Notes: a model not told the origin generated them from the sequence alone. DNA of 64,000 nucleotides from JBKDZP01 sp047971315 (GCA_047971315.1 JBKDZP010000004.1:62001-126000), one strand, 5' to 3'; shown: positions 53,952 through 63,059, counted from the first letter of the stretch. Made by a program: numbers and translations.

Positions 53952-55307
53952 ATGGAAGATACAATAGTAGCAGTTTCAACAGCTCTGGGAGTTGGAGCAA
54001 TATCAATAATTAGAGTTAGCGGAAAAGAATCAATTAAAATTGTAAATAAAATTTTTAAAGGTGATGATTTAGAAAAGAAAAGCACTCATACCATCAATTA
54101 TGGTTATATTGTAGAAAATAATGAAAAAATTGATGAAGTTTTAGTAATGTTAATGAAAGAACCAAGAACATATACAAAAGAAAATATTGTAGAAATTAAC
54201 TGTCATGGTGGAATTGCAACAACAAATAAAGTATTAGAAATATTATTAAAAAAAGGATGTAGGCTTGCAAATCCTGGTGAATTTACTAAAAGAGCTTTTT
54301 TAAATGGAAGAATTGATTTACAACATGCAGAAGGAATAATGGACTTAATTGAATCTAAAACAGAATTATCTAGAAAACAATCAATTTTAGCAGTATCTGG
54401 AAACGTTTCAAAATTAATTAAAGAACTTAGACAAGAAATAATTGAAATTTTAGCAAATATAGAAGTTAATATAGATTTTCCCGAATACGAAGATATTGAA
54501 GAAATGACCTTAAATCATATTATAATTAAAATGCATAATATAAAACAACAAATAGAAAAAATAATAAAAGAAAGTAAAAATGGAAAGATTATAAAAGAAG
54601 GAATTAATGTTGCAATAATAGGTAAGCCAAATGTAGGTAAGAGTAGTTTACTTAATGAACTATTAGAAGAAGAAAAAGCAATAGTAACAAATATAGAAGG
54701 AACAACAAGAGATACAGTTGAAGGTCAAATTAATTTAGATGGTATTATGTTGAATATAATAGATACTGCAGGTATTAGAGAAACTAGTGATATAGTTGAA
54801 AAAATAGGTGTAGATAAAAGTTTAAAATTAATAAGTACAGCGGATCTAATATTATTTATGATAAATAATAATGAAAAATTAACAACTGAAGAAAAAATAT
54901 TATTTGAAAAAATAAAAGACAAGAATAATATAGTAATAGTTAATAAAACAGATTTATTAAGTGAATTAAACGTAAATGATATAAAAATAGAAAATTTGAT
55001 ATATATGAGTACATTAAATAAAACAGGAATAGAAGAATTAAAAAATAAAATAAAGGAAATTTTTAATCTAGAACAAATAGTAACAAATGAACTAACTTAT
55101 TTGACAAATGCTAGAAGTATTGGAATACTAGAAGAAATATTAACAAGTATAGATCAAATAGAAAATGGAATAAAAAATGAATTTCCAATCGATATATTAG
55201 AAATAGATTTAAAAAATATTTGGGAAAAACTTGGTGAAATAATAGGTATAAGTTATAAAGAAGAGTTAATAGACCAATTATTTAGTCAATTTTGTTTAGG
55301 AAAGTAG
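53952..55307 (+). CDS. mnmE: tRNA modification GTPase MnmE
   Basis: 451 residues. N-terminal formyl-THF-binding domain (TIVAVSTALGVGAISIIRVSG), helical domain, GTPase with GKPNVGKSSLLNELL, DTAGIRETSD and NKTD, and the C-terminal FCLGK whose Cys is needed for activity. With MnmG it adds the cmnm5 group to U34 of several tRNAs. Confidence 0.97.
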   Translation: MEDTIVAVSTALGVGAISIIRVSGKESIKIVNKIFKGDDLEKKSTHTINYGYIVENNEKIDEVLVMLMKEPRTYTKENIVEINCHGGIATTNKVLEILLKKGCRLANPGEFTKRAFLNGRIDLQHAEGIMDLIESKTELSRKQSILAVSGNVSKLIKELRQEIIEILANIEVNIDFPEYEDIEEMTLNHIIIKMHNIKQQIEKIIKESKNGKIIKEGINVAIIGKPNVGKSSLLNELLEEEKAIVTNIEGTTRDTVEGQINLDGIMLNIIDTAGIRETSDIVEKIGVDKSLKLISTADLILFMINNNEKLTTEEKILFEKIKDKNNIVIVNKTDLLSELNVNDIKIENLIYMSTLNKTGIEELKNKIKEIFNLEQIVTNELTYLTNARSIGILEEILTSIDQIENGIKNEFPIDILEIDLKNIWEKLGEIIGISYKEELIDQLFSQFCLGK

Positions 55308-55398
55308 AAGTTTATCAAAATAAAGTTCTTTTATAAATTATATATTTATTGTTAATTAAAAACATAGTATAATATGTTAAGAAAAAAGGACGTGAAAT

Positions 55399-57273
55399 AT
55401 GAAATATGAAATAATTGTTGTAGGTGGAGGACATGCAGGATGTGAAGCAGCTTTAGCATCAGCCAGACTAGGACATAAGACATTATTAATTACTGGAAAT
55501 ATTAAAAATATAGCAGATATGCCATGTAATCCATCAATTGGAGGAAGTGCAAAAGGAATAGTAGTAAGAGAAATTGATGCATTAGGCGGAGAAATGGGAA
55601 TTAATGCTGATAAAACTCAAATACAAATAAAAATGCTTAATTATAAAAAGGGACCAGCAATACAAGCACTAAGAGCACAGGCAGATAAAATAACTTATCC
55701 ACAGGAAATGTTAAAAGTTTTGAAAAATACTAATAATTTAGAAATAAAAGAAGCAATTGTAGAAAATTTAATTGTGGAAAACTCTAAAGTTTTGGGGATA
55801 ACTACCGAAAATGAAGAAAATATTTACTCTAATTCTGTTATTCTTACAACTGGAACATATTTAAAATCAGATATTTTAGTAGGTGATACAAGAAGAAGAG
55901 AAGGACCTCATGGTGAATTACCAAGTAACTATTTAAGTGAAAATTTAGCTAAATTAGGATTTGAAATAAAAAGATTAAAAACAGGAACACCACAAAGAAT
56001 AAAAGCTTCAACAATTGATTTTAGTAAAACTAAACTTGAACCAGGTGACCAAATTTACCATACCTTTAGTTTTGATAATATACCAAATTATAAAATAGAA
56101 GATCAATTACCTTGTCACTTAATTTATACTACCTCATTAACACATCAAATTATAAAAGAAAATTTAAATAAATCAAGTATGTATGGTGGACTAACAGATA
56201 TAAAAGGAATAGGTCCAAGATATTGTCCTTCAATTGAAGATAAAGTAGTTAGATTTCAAGATAAAGAAAGACATCAACTTTTTTTAGAACCGGAAAGTAG
56301 ATATCATGATGACATATATATACAAGGATTTTCAACAAGTATGCCATATGATGTCCAAGATCAAATGGTTCATAGTTTACCAGGTTTAGAAAATGCTCAA
56401 ATACTAAAATATGCTTATGCTATTGAATATGATTCAATTTATCCAACTCAATTAAAACAAACATTAGAAACAAAAATAATAGAAAATTTGTACACTGCTG
56501 GACAAATTAATGGAACAAGTGGGTATGAAGAAGCAGCATGTCAAGGGCTGATTGCAGGTATAAATGCTTCTTTAAAATTAAAAGGAAAAGAACCATTAAT
56601 TTTAAAAAGAAACGAAGCATATATAGGAGTATTAATAGATGATTTAGTAACAAAAGGTATCAGAGATCCATATCGTTTATTAACTTCAAGAGCTGAATAC
56701 CGTTTATTATTAAGACATGATAATGCAGATTTAAGATTAAGAGAATATGGATATAAAGTGGGTTTAATCAATGAAGAAAAATATAATAAGATGATTAATA
56801 AAAAAGAGAAAATAAATGATTTAACAAATATATTATTACAAAATAAAATAACTCCTACAAAAGAAATAAATGAATTATTAGTAATGAATAATCTAACACC
56901 AATAAAAGATGGAATTAATTTATATAATCTATTAAAAAGACCAGAAATAAATTTGGATTTCATAAATAATTTTATAAAGATAGAATATTCAAAAGAAGTA
57001 ATAGAACAAGTTGAAATAAACATTAAATATGAAGGATACATAGAAAAAGCAAATAAAGAAGCAGAAAAAATGATTAAATTAGAAACAAAACAAATTCCAA
57101 AAAGTATTGACTATGATAAAATAAAAAATATAGCTTCAGAAGCAAGACAAAAATTAAAAGAAGTAAATCCAACCTCAATTGGTCAAGCAATAAGAATTAG
57201 TGGAGTAAATCCTGCAGATATTTCGATTTTGATGGTTTATTTAAAAAAGGAGTATCCAAATGAATCAAATTAA
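55399..57273 (+). CDS. mnmG: tRNA modification enzyme MnmG (GidA)
   Basis: 624 residues. FAD-binding GGGHAGCEAALASARLG at the N-terminus, PCNPSIGGSAKGIVVREIDA, DALGGEMG, and GTSGYEEAACQGLIAGINA, then the C-terminal helical domain. Partner of MnmE just upstream; a TATAAT and AAAGGACGTG in the 91-base gap give it a possible own promoter. The end overlaps rsmG. Confidence 0.97.
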   Translation: MKYEIIVVGGGHAGCEAALASARLGHKTLLITGNIKNIADMPCNPSIGGSAKGIVVREIDALGGEMGINADKTQIQIKMLNYKKGPAIQALRAQADKITYPQEMLKVLKNTNNLEIKEAIVENLIVENSKVLGITTENEENIYSNSVILTTGTYLKSDILVGDTRRREGPHGELPSNYLSENLAKLGFEIKRLKTGTPQRIKASTIDFSKTKLEPGDQIYHTFSFDNIPNYKIEDQLPCHLIYTTSLTHQIIKENLNKSSMYGGLTDIKGIGPRYCPSIEDKVVRFQDKERHQLFLEPESRYHDDIYIQGFSTSMPYDVQDQMVHSLPGLENAQILKYAYAIEYDSIYPTQLKQTLETKIIENLYTAGQINGTSGYEEAACQGLIAGINASLKLKGKEPLILKRNEAYIGVLIDDLVTKGIRDPYRLLTSRAEYRLLLRHDNADLRLREYGYKVGLINEEKYNKMINKKEKINDLTNILLQNKITPTKEINELLVMNNLTPIKDGINLYNLLKRPEINLDFINNFIKIEYSKEVIEQVEINIKYEGYIEKANKEAEKMIKLETKQIPKSIDYDKIKNIASEARQKLKEVNPTSIGQAIRISGVNPADISILMVYLKKEYPNESN

Positions 57274-57961
57274 ATTTATAGAAGAACTTGAAAAAATAGG
57301 AATTAATTTAAATGAAATTCAACTTGAACAACTAAATCAATACTATGAATTGTTAATAGAATATAATAAAGTAATGAATCTAACGGGGATTACAGAAAAA
57401 GAGCAAGTATATCTAAAACATTTTTATGATAGCTTAACAATTATTAAAGTAATAAATTTAAAAAAAATAAATAGTTTATGTGACATTGGAACAGGAGCAG
57501 GTTTTCCTGGTCTTGTAATTAAAATAGTTTTTCCTAATATTAAAATAACATTATTAGATTCATTAAATAAAAGAATTGAATTTTTAAATCAAGTAATAAA
57601 AGAATTAAAACTTGAAAATATTAAAACAATTCATACTAGAGCAGAAGAATACTCTATAAAAAATCGAAATAAATTTGATATTACAACTGCAAGAGCTGTT
57701 GCTCATTTATCAATTCTTCTTGAATATGCAATACCAATGACAAAAATAAATGGTTATTTTATAGCCCTAAAAGGAAATGTAAAAGAAGAAATAAAAGAAA
57801 TTGAAAATGCCATTAAAGAATTAAAATTAGAACTTGAAAAAATAGTTGAACTAAACTTACCAGTAGAAGAGAGTAATAGAACTATTATATCTTTTAAAAA
57901 ATTAAAAGATATAAAAAAATATCCAAGAAAAAATAGTGAGATAAAAAGACAACGATTATAA
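57260..57961 (+). CDS. rsmG: 16S rRNA (guanine-527-N7)-methyltransferase RsmG
   Basis: 233 residues: VMNLTGITEKEQVYLKHFYD, LCDIGTGAGFPGLVIKI (SAM motif I), LDSLNKRIEFL and TARAVAHLSILLEYA. Overlaps the end of mnmG by 14 bases; standard mnmE-mnmG-rsmG-noc order. Confidence 0.97.
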   Translation: MNQIKFIEELEKIGINLNEIQLEQLNQYYELLIEYNKVMNLTGITEKEQVYLKHFYDSLTIIKVINLKKINSLCDIGTGAGFPGLVIKIVFPNIKITLLDSLNKRIEFLNQVIKELKLENIKTIHTRAEEYSIKNRNKFDITTARAVAHLSILLEYAIPMTKINGYFIALKGNVKEEIKEIENAIKELKLELEKIVELNLPVEESNRTIISFKKLKDIKKYPRKNSEIKRQRL

Positions 57962-57987
57962 AACCATTAAATAAATGGTTTTTTTTA
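57961..57987 (+). terminator. rsmG terminator
   Basis: AAACCATT / AATGGTTT stem directly after the stop codon, followed by T8. It separates rsmG from the regulated noc promoter. Confidence 0.8.
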
Positions 57988-57988
57988 A

Positions 57989-58046
57989 AATATTTCCCAA
58001 AATATATTGTAATATTTCCCAAAATATAGTATTATTAATTATAAGA
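57989..58046 (+). promoter_or_regulatory. noc promoter with two operator-like repeats
   Basis: An 18-base sequence AATATTTCCCAAAATATA occurs twice, at 57989-58006 and 58011-58028, 22 bases (two helical turns) apart. Each contains the imperfect palindrome ATATTT-CCCA-AAATAT and the ATTTCCC half of the Noc-binding palindrome. The second copy lies between a -35-like TTGTAA (58008-58013) and a -10-like TATTAT (58031-58036), spacing 17. This is the layout of a repressor site; self-control by Noc is inference. Confidence 0.7.
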
Positions 58047-58065
58047 ATAGAAATGGGGAAAAAAA

Positions 58066-60033
58066 ATGGAAATGGAAAAAGAAGTAAAAATCTTGAATTT
58101 AGATGATATTTTACCAAATAGATTTCAACCAAGAATTAGATTTAATGAAGAAAATATAATGGAACTTGCTGAATCAATAAAAGAACACGGAGTAATTCAA
58201 CCTATAGTTGTAAGAAAAATAAGTGATAAATATGAAATAATTGCTGGAGAAAGAAGATATAAAGCTAGTGTATTAGCTGGTAAAACTACTGTACCAGCTA
58301 TAATAACTAATTTAGATGATCGAGATAGTGCTGAAATAGCATTAATTGAAAATGTTCAAAGAGAAGATTTAACCCCAATTGAAGAAGCTATATCTTATAA
58401 AAAAATACTAGATATGGGGTATTTAAATCAATCTTCTTTAGCAATAAAATTAGGTAAAACTCAGTCAACAATAGCAAATAAGCTTAGACTATTAAATTTG
58501 GGTGATGATATACAAGAAGCTTTATTAGAAGGTAAGATTTCAGAAAGACATGCACGTTCTTTATTGAAATTAGATGAGGAAAAACAAAAAAATATGCTAA
58601 ACAGAATAATTACAGAAAGACTAACAGTTAGAAAAACAGATGAAGAAATAAATAGACTTTTACAAGAAGCAGGAGAAGATGCAGAAATATTAAATTTTGA
58701 TGAGGATAAAGAAGAAATCAACAATTTTAATCTTCCAGCAAATCCTATAATAGAAGATACTAATAATTTACAAGAAGATCAAGAATTTAAGCCTAGTTTT
58801 ATAAATATGAATGATGTAGAATTCTCTATAAAACCAGCTGTAATTGAAGAAGAATCAAAACAAAATACATTAATACACCCAGAACAAACACCAAATTTTA
58901 TAAATATACCTCAGGCAGAAATTTTGGAAAATAATGTAAATCAGCCAATCAATGAGTTTAAAATAGAGGAATTAAGTCCACAATTTTCAAAAACAAATGA
59001 GTATATTGATAATGATTTCAAATCAAACATGTCTACTGAACAAATTAATCCTGGATTTATGGATATAAATAAAATAGAAAATGATGCAAAAGATATTTTT
59101 CAACCAGTGAAAGAAATTAATAATATTGATGAATTATTAGTACCAACTTTGCACCCAGAGTTAAATTTAGAACCATCTACAAACGTTGATGAAATAAAAG
59201 AAGAGATAAAAGAAGAACCAGTTCAAACAGGTGGGAAATTCTTTAATATGTTTAATTTCAATAGAGAAGAAGATACTAATCCAAATTACGTAAATGATTT
59301 TGAGAGTAAAGAAGTAAATATGGATTTCAATGAAATATCACCACAAATTCCAAATGTATTTGATTTTAAACCAGCACCTATCGAACCAGCAGTTGAGGTG
59401 GTAGAAAAAACAAATCCTGTAGTAACTGAAATAGAACAAAAAGAATTAGTTGAAGAATCAATTCAAAATGAAGAACAAAATAAATCATTATCAAATGATA
59501 TAAATTCAACAATATTCCCAAGTTTTCAAAATAATGTATTTGAAACACAAATAACACAAGACTTAAATAATATTGAAATGCCAGAAGTTGAAGAAAAACA
59601 AGTAGAAGAAGAACCTTTTCAACCTCAAACTAGTTCATTAACATTAAATGATGAAGCTGAGTTTACAAATTTTCAACCATTTGGTGGTCAAGTACAATCA
59701 GTTGAAGAACCACAAACAACAATAAATCCACCAGTTGTTGAGCAATCAAATATATTTAATCAAAATACAAATCCGTTTGCTTTTATAGATGAAAAAATTA
59801 ATTCGAATTACGATGATGTAAAATATGAAAATAAAACCGATTTATTTATACAACCAGTTATAAATGAAAATCAAGAAGTACAAGGAAAAGCTGCAATTAG
59901 TGACCTTAAATTAGCAATCAATACAATAAGAGATTGTGCAAAAACTTTAGAAAAATATGGTTTCAATGTAGATACAGAAGAACTTGATTTTGAAAATTCA
60001 TACAAAGTAACATTTATAATTGATAAAAAATAG
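58066..60033 (+). CDS. noc: Noc-type nucleoid occlusion protein with a very long linker
   Basis: 655 residues; B. subtilis Noc has 283. Residues 7-225 are a ParB/Noc N-terminal and DNA-binding core (NRFQPR at 18-23, CTP-binding GERRYKA at 61-67, ENVQRE at 95-100). The specificity residues are of Noc type: Gln133, Lys139 and Arg161 in GKTQSTIANKLRLL and KISERHARSL. Residues 610-655 (AISDLKLAINTIRDCAKTLE onward) match the Noc C-terminal dimerisation domain. Between them lies an acidic, Asn/Gln/Pro-rich, probably disordered segment of nearly 400 residues, with repeated PxFIxI-like motifs and a hydrophobic patch GGKFFNMFNF near 388-397. The N-terminal membrane helix of Bacillus Noc is absent. No parA is adjacent; the place after rsmG is that of noc in Bacillus. 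Confidence 0.88.
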   Translation: MEMEKEVKILNLDDILPNRFQPRIRFNEENIMELAESIKEHGVIQPIVVRKISDKYEIIAGERRYKASVLAGKTTVPAIITNLDDRDSAEIALIENVQREDLTPIEEAISYKKILDMGYLNQSSLAIKLGKTQSTIANKLRLLNLGDDIQEALLEGKISERHARSLLKLDEEKQKNMLNRIITERLTVRKTDEEINRLLQEAGEDAEILNFDEDKEEINNFNLPANPIIEDTNNLQEDQEFKPSFINMNDVEFSIKPAVIEEESKQNTLIHPEQTPNFINIPQAEILENNVNQPINEFKIEELSPQFSKTNEYIDNDFKSNMSTEQINPGFMDINKIENDAKDIFQPVKEINNIDELLVPTLHPELNLEPSTNVDEIKEEIKEEPVQTGGKFFNMFNFNREEDTNPNYVNDFESKEVNMDFNEISPQIPNVFDFKPAPIEPAVEVVEKTNPVVTEIEQKELVEESIQNEEQNKSLSNDINSTIFPSFQNNVFETQITQDLNNIEMPEVEEKQVEEEPFQPQTSSLTLNDEAEFTNFQPFGGQVQSVEEPQTTINPPVVEQSNIFNQNTNPFAFIDEKINSNYDDVKYENKTDLFIQPVINENQEVQGKAAISDLKLAINTIRDCAKTLEKYGFNVDTEELDFENSYKVTFIIDKK

Positions 60034-60053
60034 AGTTTAAAACTCTTTTTTTG
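60031..60053 (+). terminator. noc terminator
   Basis: GAGTTT / AAACTC hairpin (60033-60045) overlapping the TAG stop, then T7. Confidence 0.75.
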
Positions 60054-60055
60054 TT

Positions 60056-60319
60056 AATTTAAAATTAACTCAAAAGCCAAGTGGTGATCAACCAAAAGCA
60101 ATTGAAAAACTTGTTAAAGGAATAAAAAATAATGAGAAGTATCAAACATTACTTGGAGCAACAGGAACAGGTAAAACTTTTACAATTGCCAATGTAATAG
60201 AACAAATAAATAAACTGACTTTAGTAATAGCCCACAATAAAACACTAGCTGGACAATTATACTCTGAGCTAAAAGAGATATTTCCTTAAAATAGAGTAGA
60301 ATATTTTGTTTCATATTAT
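60056..60319 (+). pseudogene. uvrB: uvrB 5' fragment
   Basis: Reads KLTQKPSGDQPKAIEKLVKG, then YQTLLGATGTGKTFTIANVI and LVIAHNKTLAGQLYSELKEIFP, the unmistakable N-terminus and Walker A of the excinuclease subunit UvrB. There is no start codon after the noc stop, an in-frame TAA at 60287-60289, and homology ends abruptly after VEYFVSYY at 60319, where UvrB should continue DYYQPEAY. About 90 of some 660 codons remain. The break marks the edge of the foreign region that follows. Confidence 0.9.
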
Positions 60320-60353
60320 GAGAAACGCAAAAATTACTTATTTTATGGTGTTA

Positions 60354-60407
60354 TTTAGTGTTACTTAATCCACCGTTTTTGACATAAAAAAACATAATAA
60401 CACTAAA
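60354..60407. repeat. Inverted repeat just inside the island
   Basis: TTTAGTGTTA (60354-60363) and TAACACTAAA (60398-60407), perfect 10-base arms with a 34-base spacer. It lies 35 bases from the uvrB break, so may belong to an element end. Confidence 0.5.
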
Positions 60408-60432
60408 CAAACAAAATATTTCTGTGACTTTT

Positions 60433-60452
60433 ATTCGTGTAAATTCGTGTAA
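60433..60452 (+). repeat. Tandem ATTCGTGTAA repeat
   Basis: Two exact adjacent copies of a 10-mer. Such repeats are typical of integrase arm or core sites, so this could be part of an attachment region; that is inference. Confidence 0.45.
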
Positions 60453-60501
60453 TGAAAAATAATAAATTGTTAATATAAATAGATAGAAAGGAAATTAAAT
60501 T

Positions 60502-60711
60502 ATGGCAATAGAATGTTATGTGGACGAACTTGAATGTTTAGAAGTTATGATTGAGGCAATGATAAATAAAAGGAAACTGCCGATCAAATATATAAATATA
60601 ATTCTTAAATTTTCAAAATTGGATTTCTTCAAATCTTTAGACAATGAGGAAGGAATAGAAGCAGAGTATATTAAATATTTTGGATCTAATTCTATGGCAA
60701 TAAAAATGTAG
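60502..60711 (+). CDS. Hypothetical 69-residue protein
   Basis: Starts MAIECYVDELECLEVMIEAM after GAAAGGAAATTAAAT and ends in TAG. Mostly helical and acidic at the start, then KRKLPIKYINIILKFSKLDFF. Not recognised. It lies between the uvrB fragment and an integrase remnant, so it probably belongs to the decayed element and may be truncated. Confidence 0.45.
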   Translation: MAIECYVDELECLEVMIEAMINKRKLPIKYINIILKFSKLDFFKSLDNEEGIEAEYIKYFGSNSMAIKM

Positions 60712-60738
60712 CCAACGCTTAAAAGGTTAAAAGAATAA

Positions 60739-60867
60739 GCTAATTCCACTTATGAAGAATTAAGTAAAATAACATGGGAAGATTTTGATTTAAAAAAACA
60801 AACTATATTAATTAAAAGTATTCTAGGACATAAGTCCACAAATTTAATTGAAGATATTTATAGATAA
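60739..60867 (+). pseudogene. Tyrosine recombinase remnant with internal deletion
   Basis: Reads YEELSKITWEDFDLKKQTIL, then IKSILGHKSTNLIEDIYR and TAA. W-x-D-F-D-L-x-x-x-x-I-x-I belongs to the middle of an integrase catalytic domain, while LGHKS...IYR is its C-terminal His-x-x-Arg/Tyr region; the 80 or so residues between are missing. In-frame TAA lies just upstream. Confidence 0.65.
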
Positions 60868-60903
60868 TTTAAATATAAGAAAGATATTGGGTGAATTAAT
60901 ATT

Positions 60904-61005
60904 TTTAAAACCAAAGATAAATCTAAAATTGAATTAGACCGATATGAATTGGGATATATACTAAAAGGACTTATGGAATTGAGAAATCAGCTAATAAAAA
61001 AATAA
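60904..61005 (+). pseudogene. Remnant of a small conjugative-element protein
   Basis: FKTKDKSKIELDRYELGYIL, then KGLMELRNQLIKK and TAA. It resembles the short KDRS-x-IELDRYE-x-x-x-I proteins carried by integrative conjugative elements of Firmicutes; the family is remembered, not searched. No start codon is seen. Confidence 0.5.
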
Positions 61006-61077
61006 CGAGGATTGTGAGTATCTCAATCCATTAATCATAAAAATAACTAGTGAATATAAAAAATTAAATAATTAAAA

Positions 61078-61890
61078 TACATATGAGAATTGATTACAAT
61101 TGGTGGAGAACCATTTTTACGAAAAGATATAAAAAAAGTAATAGAAACAATATATAATTGTTTACCAAAACTAAATTGCATTTTTCTTAATACTAATGGT
61201 ACTATACTTAATAAAGTGGTAGATATTTGTAACTATTGTTGTGAGTTAGTTCCTGATGTAATTTTGAGTATTTCGTTAGAGGGTACTAAAGATATTAACA
61301 AAATAATTATAGGCATAGATACCTATGAAAAAGTTATAAACTTAGTAAAACTAATTTTAAAAGAAGCATCAAAGGTATTTGTATGTTTATCAATGACATT
61401 AACAAACGATAATTGTGATTTAGAAAACTTAAATCATATAAAAGATTTATCTGAAAAATTAAACTGTGGTTATAGTTTTAGATTCGCTGATAATTCTGAT
61501 GAATTTTATAAGAATAGTGAGATTAATTTAGAAGTTATAGATAATAAAAGGAAAATAGTTTATGATTTTATAAAAGAAAATGCCATGGATAATGAGTTCT
61601 TAAAAGTTTTAAAAGTGTATATTGATACTGCAAAGATCCCAATACTATTTGATAAAAATAATAATAATTTATGTTTAGCAGGAAAAGAATTTGCATTTAT
61701 AAAAACCAATGGAGAAATCACCCCATGTTTATACAGCTCTAGGATATTAGGTTCATTAGAAAAAGAATTTAATTATAAAAATTTAAAATTAGGCAAATAT
61801 GAAAAATGTCCATGATGTACGGATTGTACGATTTATCCGATAATTGAATTTAGGAAAAGAGGTATAGCTAATGATTGTAAAAAAGATTAA
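61078..61890 (+). pseudogene. Truncated radical SAM/SPASM-like gene with two in-frame TGAs
   Basis: The frame carries ELITIGGEPFLRKDIKKVIE (the GGEP motif of radical SAM enzymes), LNTNGT, ISLEGTKDIN, and a SPASM-like end: CLAGKEFAFIKTNGEITPCLY, then KYEKCP-stop-CTDCTIYP. TGA occurs at 61084-61086 just before ELITIGGEP and at 61813-61815 within the cysteine cluster; both fit a Trp. The upstream CxxxCxxC cluster-binding motif is absent because TAA codons lie only a few codons up, so it cannot be an active radical SAM enzyme. Confidence 0.7.
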
Positions 61891-62335
61891 AGATAAAATA
61901 GTCAATACTAAAACTCTAATAGATGTAATTCAGGAAAAATCAAATAAAAAAGTTATATTGACTAATGAATGCTTTGACATTATTTATAATGGACATGTTA
62001 ATTATTTAGAAAAAGGAGATATTTTAATTGTAGGATTAAATAGTGATTCATCTATTAAAAAATTAAAAGGAGAGAATAGACCAATATTACCAGAAGCTTG
62101 TAGAATGGCACTGTTAGCTGCCTTAGAGAGTGTAGATTATGTTATTGTTTTTGATGATGATACACCATTTGAATTAATAAATACAATAAGACCAGACATT
62201 TATATAAAAGGTGGAGATTATAACCTTGATAATATGTTGGAAAATAATATTGGTTTCAAAAAAATAAGTGTTTACTGCAAAGATGCAAAAATAATTCAAT
62301 TTGAAGATAGTATTTCAACTACTCAAATTGTATAG
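61871..62335 (+). CDS. HldE/RfaE2-like nucleotidyltransferase
   Basis: 154 residues of the cytidylyltransferase fold: VILTNECFDIIYNGHVNYLE (HxGH-type motif as NGH), ILIVGLNSDSSIKKLKGENR, and DDDTPFELINTIRPDIYIKGGDY, typical of the ADP-heptose adenylyltransferase domain. Changes from the family: Gly-to-Glu in TNGCFD, HxGH read as YNGH, and about four residues missing after NYLE. It links to the radical SAM gene by overlap. It may already be inactive. Start after AAGAGGT. Confidence 0.7.
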   Translation: MIVKKIKDKIVNTKTLIDVIQEKSNKKVILTNECFDIIYNGHVNYLEKGDILIVGLNSDSSIKKLKGENRPILPEACRMALLAALESVDYVIVFDDDTPFELINTIRPDIYIKGGDYNLDNMLENNIGFKKISVYCKDAKIIQFEDSISTTQIV

Positions 62336-62372
62336 AAAATTATAAACTGTGGGTAATAATAAGGAGGTAAAA

Positions 62373-63037
62373 ATGATAGAGAAAATAAAAAAATAGTACA
62401 AGAAAAACTAAGTTGTTCTTCTCATGATTTGGAACATGTTTTTAGAGTTTATAATAACTGTCTAAGAATTGCTAAAACAGAAAAAAATGTTGATATAGAC
62501 GTATTCCAAGTAGCAACGTTATTGCATGAAATAGCTAGAGTTAAAGAAGATAATTGTCAAGATAGAAGTATTGATCATGCAATATTAGAATCTGAAATGG
62601 CAATAGATATACTAAAGAGTTTTAATCTTGATAATGATTTTATAGAAAAAGTTTCATCAGCTTTAAGAACTCATAGATTTAAAGTTGGATTAATTCCTGA
62701 ATCTTTAGAAGCTAAAATATTATTTGATGCTGATAAATTAGATGTTATAGGGAATATTGGTATATGCAGAACTTATATGATCGCTGGTGAGTTTAAACAA
62801 ACTGTATTTAATGATTGCGATTTGGAACAATATATTGCTACCAATTTAATAGGTGGATAACCTAATGGAAGGATCATTGATTTATCTAAGCATGCACCAA
62901 ATATTGAATTTCAATTAAAAAATGTTAAAATTCTAGATAAAATGTTTAAAAATGAAAGCAAAAAAATTGCCATCAAAAGAATTGAAAGAATGAAGCATTT
63001 TATTAATGATTTAAAAAAAGAATTAGAAGAAGCTTAA
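62373..63037 (+). pseudogene. HD phosphohydrolase gene broken by a frameshift and a TAA
   Basis: A good ribosome site (AAGGAGG) and ATG at 62373 lead to MIEKIKK and TAG; one more A in the A7 run would join it to IVQEKLSCSSHDLEHVFRVY, LLHEIARVKEDN, IDHAILESEMA and ILFDADKLDVIGNIG, an HD-domain protein. A TAA at 62858-62860 interrupts LIGG-stop-PNGRIID, after which the frame continues open to 63035. Two lesions speak for decay. Confidence 0.7.
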
Positions 63038-63059
63038 AAAGATTAAGGGGTAAGATTGA

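Noticed and set aside
56541..57041. 166-codon minus-strand frame inside mnmG
   Set aside because: Shadow of the conserved mnmG frame, no ribosome site, product is low-complexity and hydrophobic without family resemblance. Similar shadows opposite gyrA, mfd, metG and the pilin-like gene were left out.
58066..60033. Annotation as ParB/Spo0J, partner of the parS sites at 41.7 kb
   Set aside because: The residues that contact DNA (Gln133, Lys139, Arg161), the C-terminal domain and the position after rsmG agree with Noc, not ParB. A separate ParB is expected elsewhere.
60516..60749. Minus-strand 77-codon frame over the hypothetical gene at 60502
   Set aside because: Shadow frame without a ribosome site; the plus-strand frame has a better start.
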